Shown here: positions 31,948 to 32,058 of the stretch, piece after piece
Position numbering within the stretch: position 1 is the first letter of the stretch
Layout: every line of letters starts with the position of its first letter
DNA from: Chelatococcus asaccharovorans
GTDB lineage: Bacteria; Pseudomonadota; Alphaproteobacteria; Rhizobiales; Beijerinckiaceae
DNA: 32,058 bases
Assembly: GCF_003201475.1 (NCBI RefSeq)
Contig: NZ_QJJK01000016.1
Coordinates: 109,754 to 141,811 of the forward strand
Direction: 5' to 3'
Translations under genes and position numbers: made by a program
Notes under the pieces: generated by a model
Seen by the model: only the letters and a program-made list of their open reading frames with translations
Databases searched by the model: none
Told to the model about the DNA's origin: nothing

Positions 31948-32058
31948 CTACTTACCTGCTTCTCCAAGCTCTTCGGTGAGTTCTGGCACGATAGTGAAGA
32001 GATCGCCGACGAGGCCGTAGTCCGCCACCTGGAAGATGGGCGCTTCCTCGTCCTTGTT
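31948..32058 (-). CDS. etfA: Electron transfer flavoprotein alpha subunit, C-terminal end (partial)
   Basis: On the minus strand the frame enters from the right edge and ends with TAG at 31948-31950. The 36 residues read [20 protein letters not shown] then [16 protein letters not shown]. The N-[KD][12 protein letters not shown][LI]-V-x-D-L pattern is the FAD-binding C-terminus of EtfA (FixB), the electron carrier from acyl-CoA dehydrogenases. EtfA is normally a core gene, so its end may mark the limit of the accessory region. The tail after PEL is slightly diverged. Confidence 0.88.
   Translation of the reverse strand, partial: NKDEEAPIFQVADYGLVGDLFTIVPELTEELGEAGK

Noticed and set aside
1-32058. 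CRISPR arrays, tRNA and rRNA genes
   Set aside because: No regularly spaced repeats, cloverleaf-like sequence or rRNA signature was seen on reading both strands, although weak tRNAs cannot be excluded without a covariance search.

Overview
This window looks like a catabolic accessory region from a GC-rich alphaproteobacterium, most likely of the Hyphomicrobiales (Rhizobiales). The taxon is inferred from codon use, ABC and TRAP sugar-acid importers, an IclR-SMP-30 fusion and BKACE enzymes; no rRNA or tRNA was seen to confirm it. The ends look like mobile or decayed DNA. An AlpA-type (excisionase-like) fragment enters at the left. The right end holds a broken toxin gene with its antitoxin, a broken EthD gene, an IS3-type transposase scrap and then the 3' end of etfA, a probable core gene.

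Block A (about 0.36-9.0 kb) is a sugar-acid module. An IclR regulator fused to an SMP-30 lactonase and a mannonate dehydratase (UxuA type) read leftward. Divergent from them runs a tight operon of two ABC permeases, an ABC ATPase, an enolase-superfamily dehydratase, a sugar-binding protein and a GMC oxidoreductase cut off after about 130 codons. A perfect 10-bp inverted repeat lies between the divergent units.

Block B (about 9.2-29.5 kb) appears to be one regulon. A small HTH protein (9190-9606) is the only regulator in it, and the rare motif AGTTTAG/CTAAACT recurs in six intergenic or promoter positions across the block, often as a palindrome or tandem copy. Unit 1 (10.2-15.0 kb) has a metallo-beta-lactamase-fold hydrolase, dhaL, a DhaM-type EIIA, an HPr-EI fusion and dhaK, which together form a self-contained PEP-dependent dihydroxyacetone-type kinase. 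Unit 2 (17.1-15.1 kb, minus strand) has an unrecognised protein built of two tandem repeats and a TRAP binding protein. Unit 3 (17.2-24.7 kb) has BKACE-1, TRAP DctQ and DctM, BKACE-2, an IlvD/Edd dehydratase, an acylating aldehyde dehydrogenase and a 4-hydroxy-2-oxo-acid aldolase. Unit 4 (24.8-29.5 kb) has a VOC protein, three translationally coupled SDRs and an ATP-type DhaK-DhaL fusion kinase.

Inferred logic of block B: a hydroxy or sugar acid enters by TRAP and is oxidised by SDRs. One branch runs dehydratase, aldolase and acylating dehydrogenase to pyruvate plus an acyl-CoA. Another uses BKACE enzymes on beta-keto acids. Ketose or triose products are trapped by two different DHA-type kinases. 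The substrate cannot be read from sequence, and this combination is the best candidate here for an undescribed pathway.

Block C (29.5-32.06 kb) is mostly debris: an orphan antitoxin, toxin and EthD pseudogenes, one intact carboxymuconolactone-decarboxylase-like gene, an IS3 remnant and the etfA 3' end. No CRISPR array, tRNA or rRNA was recognised.
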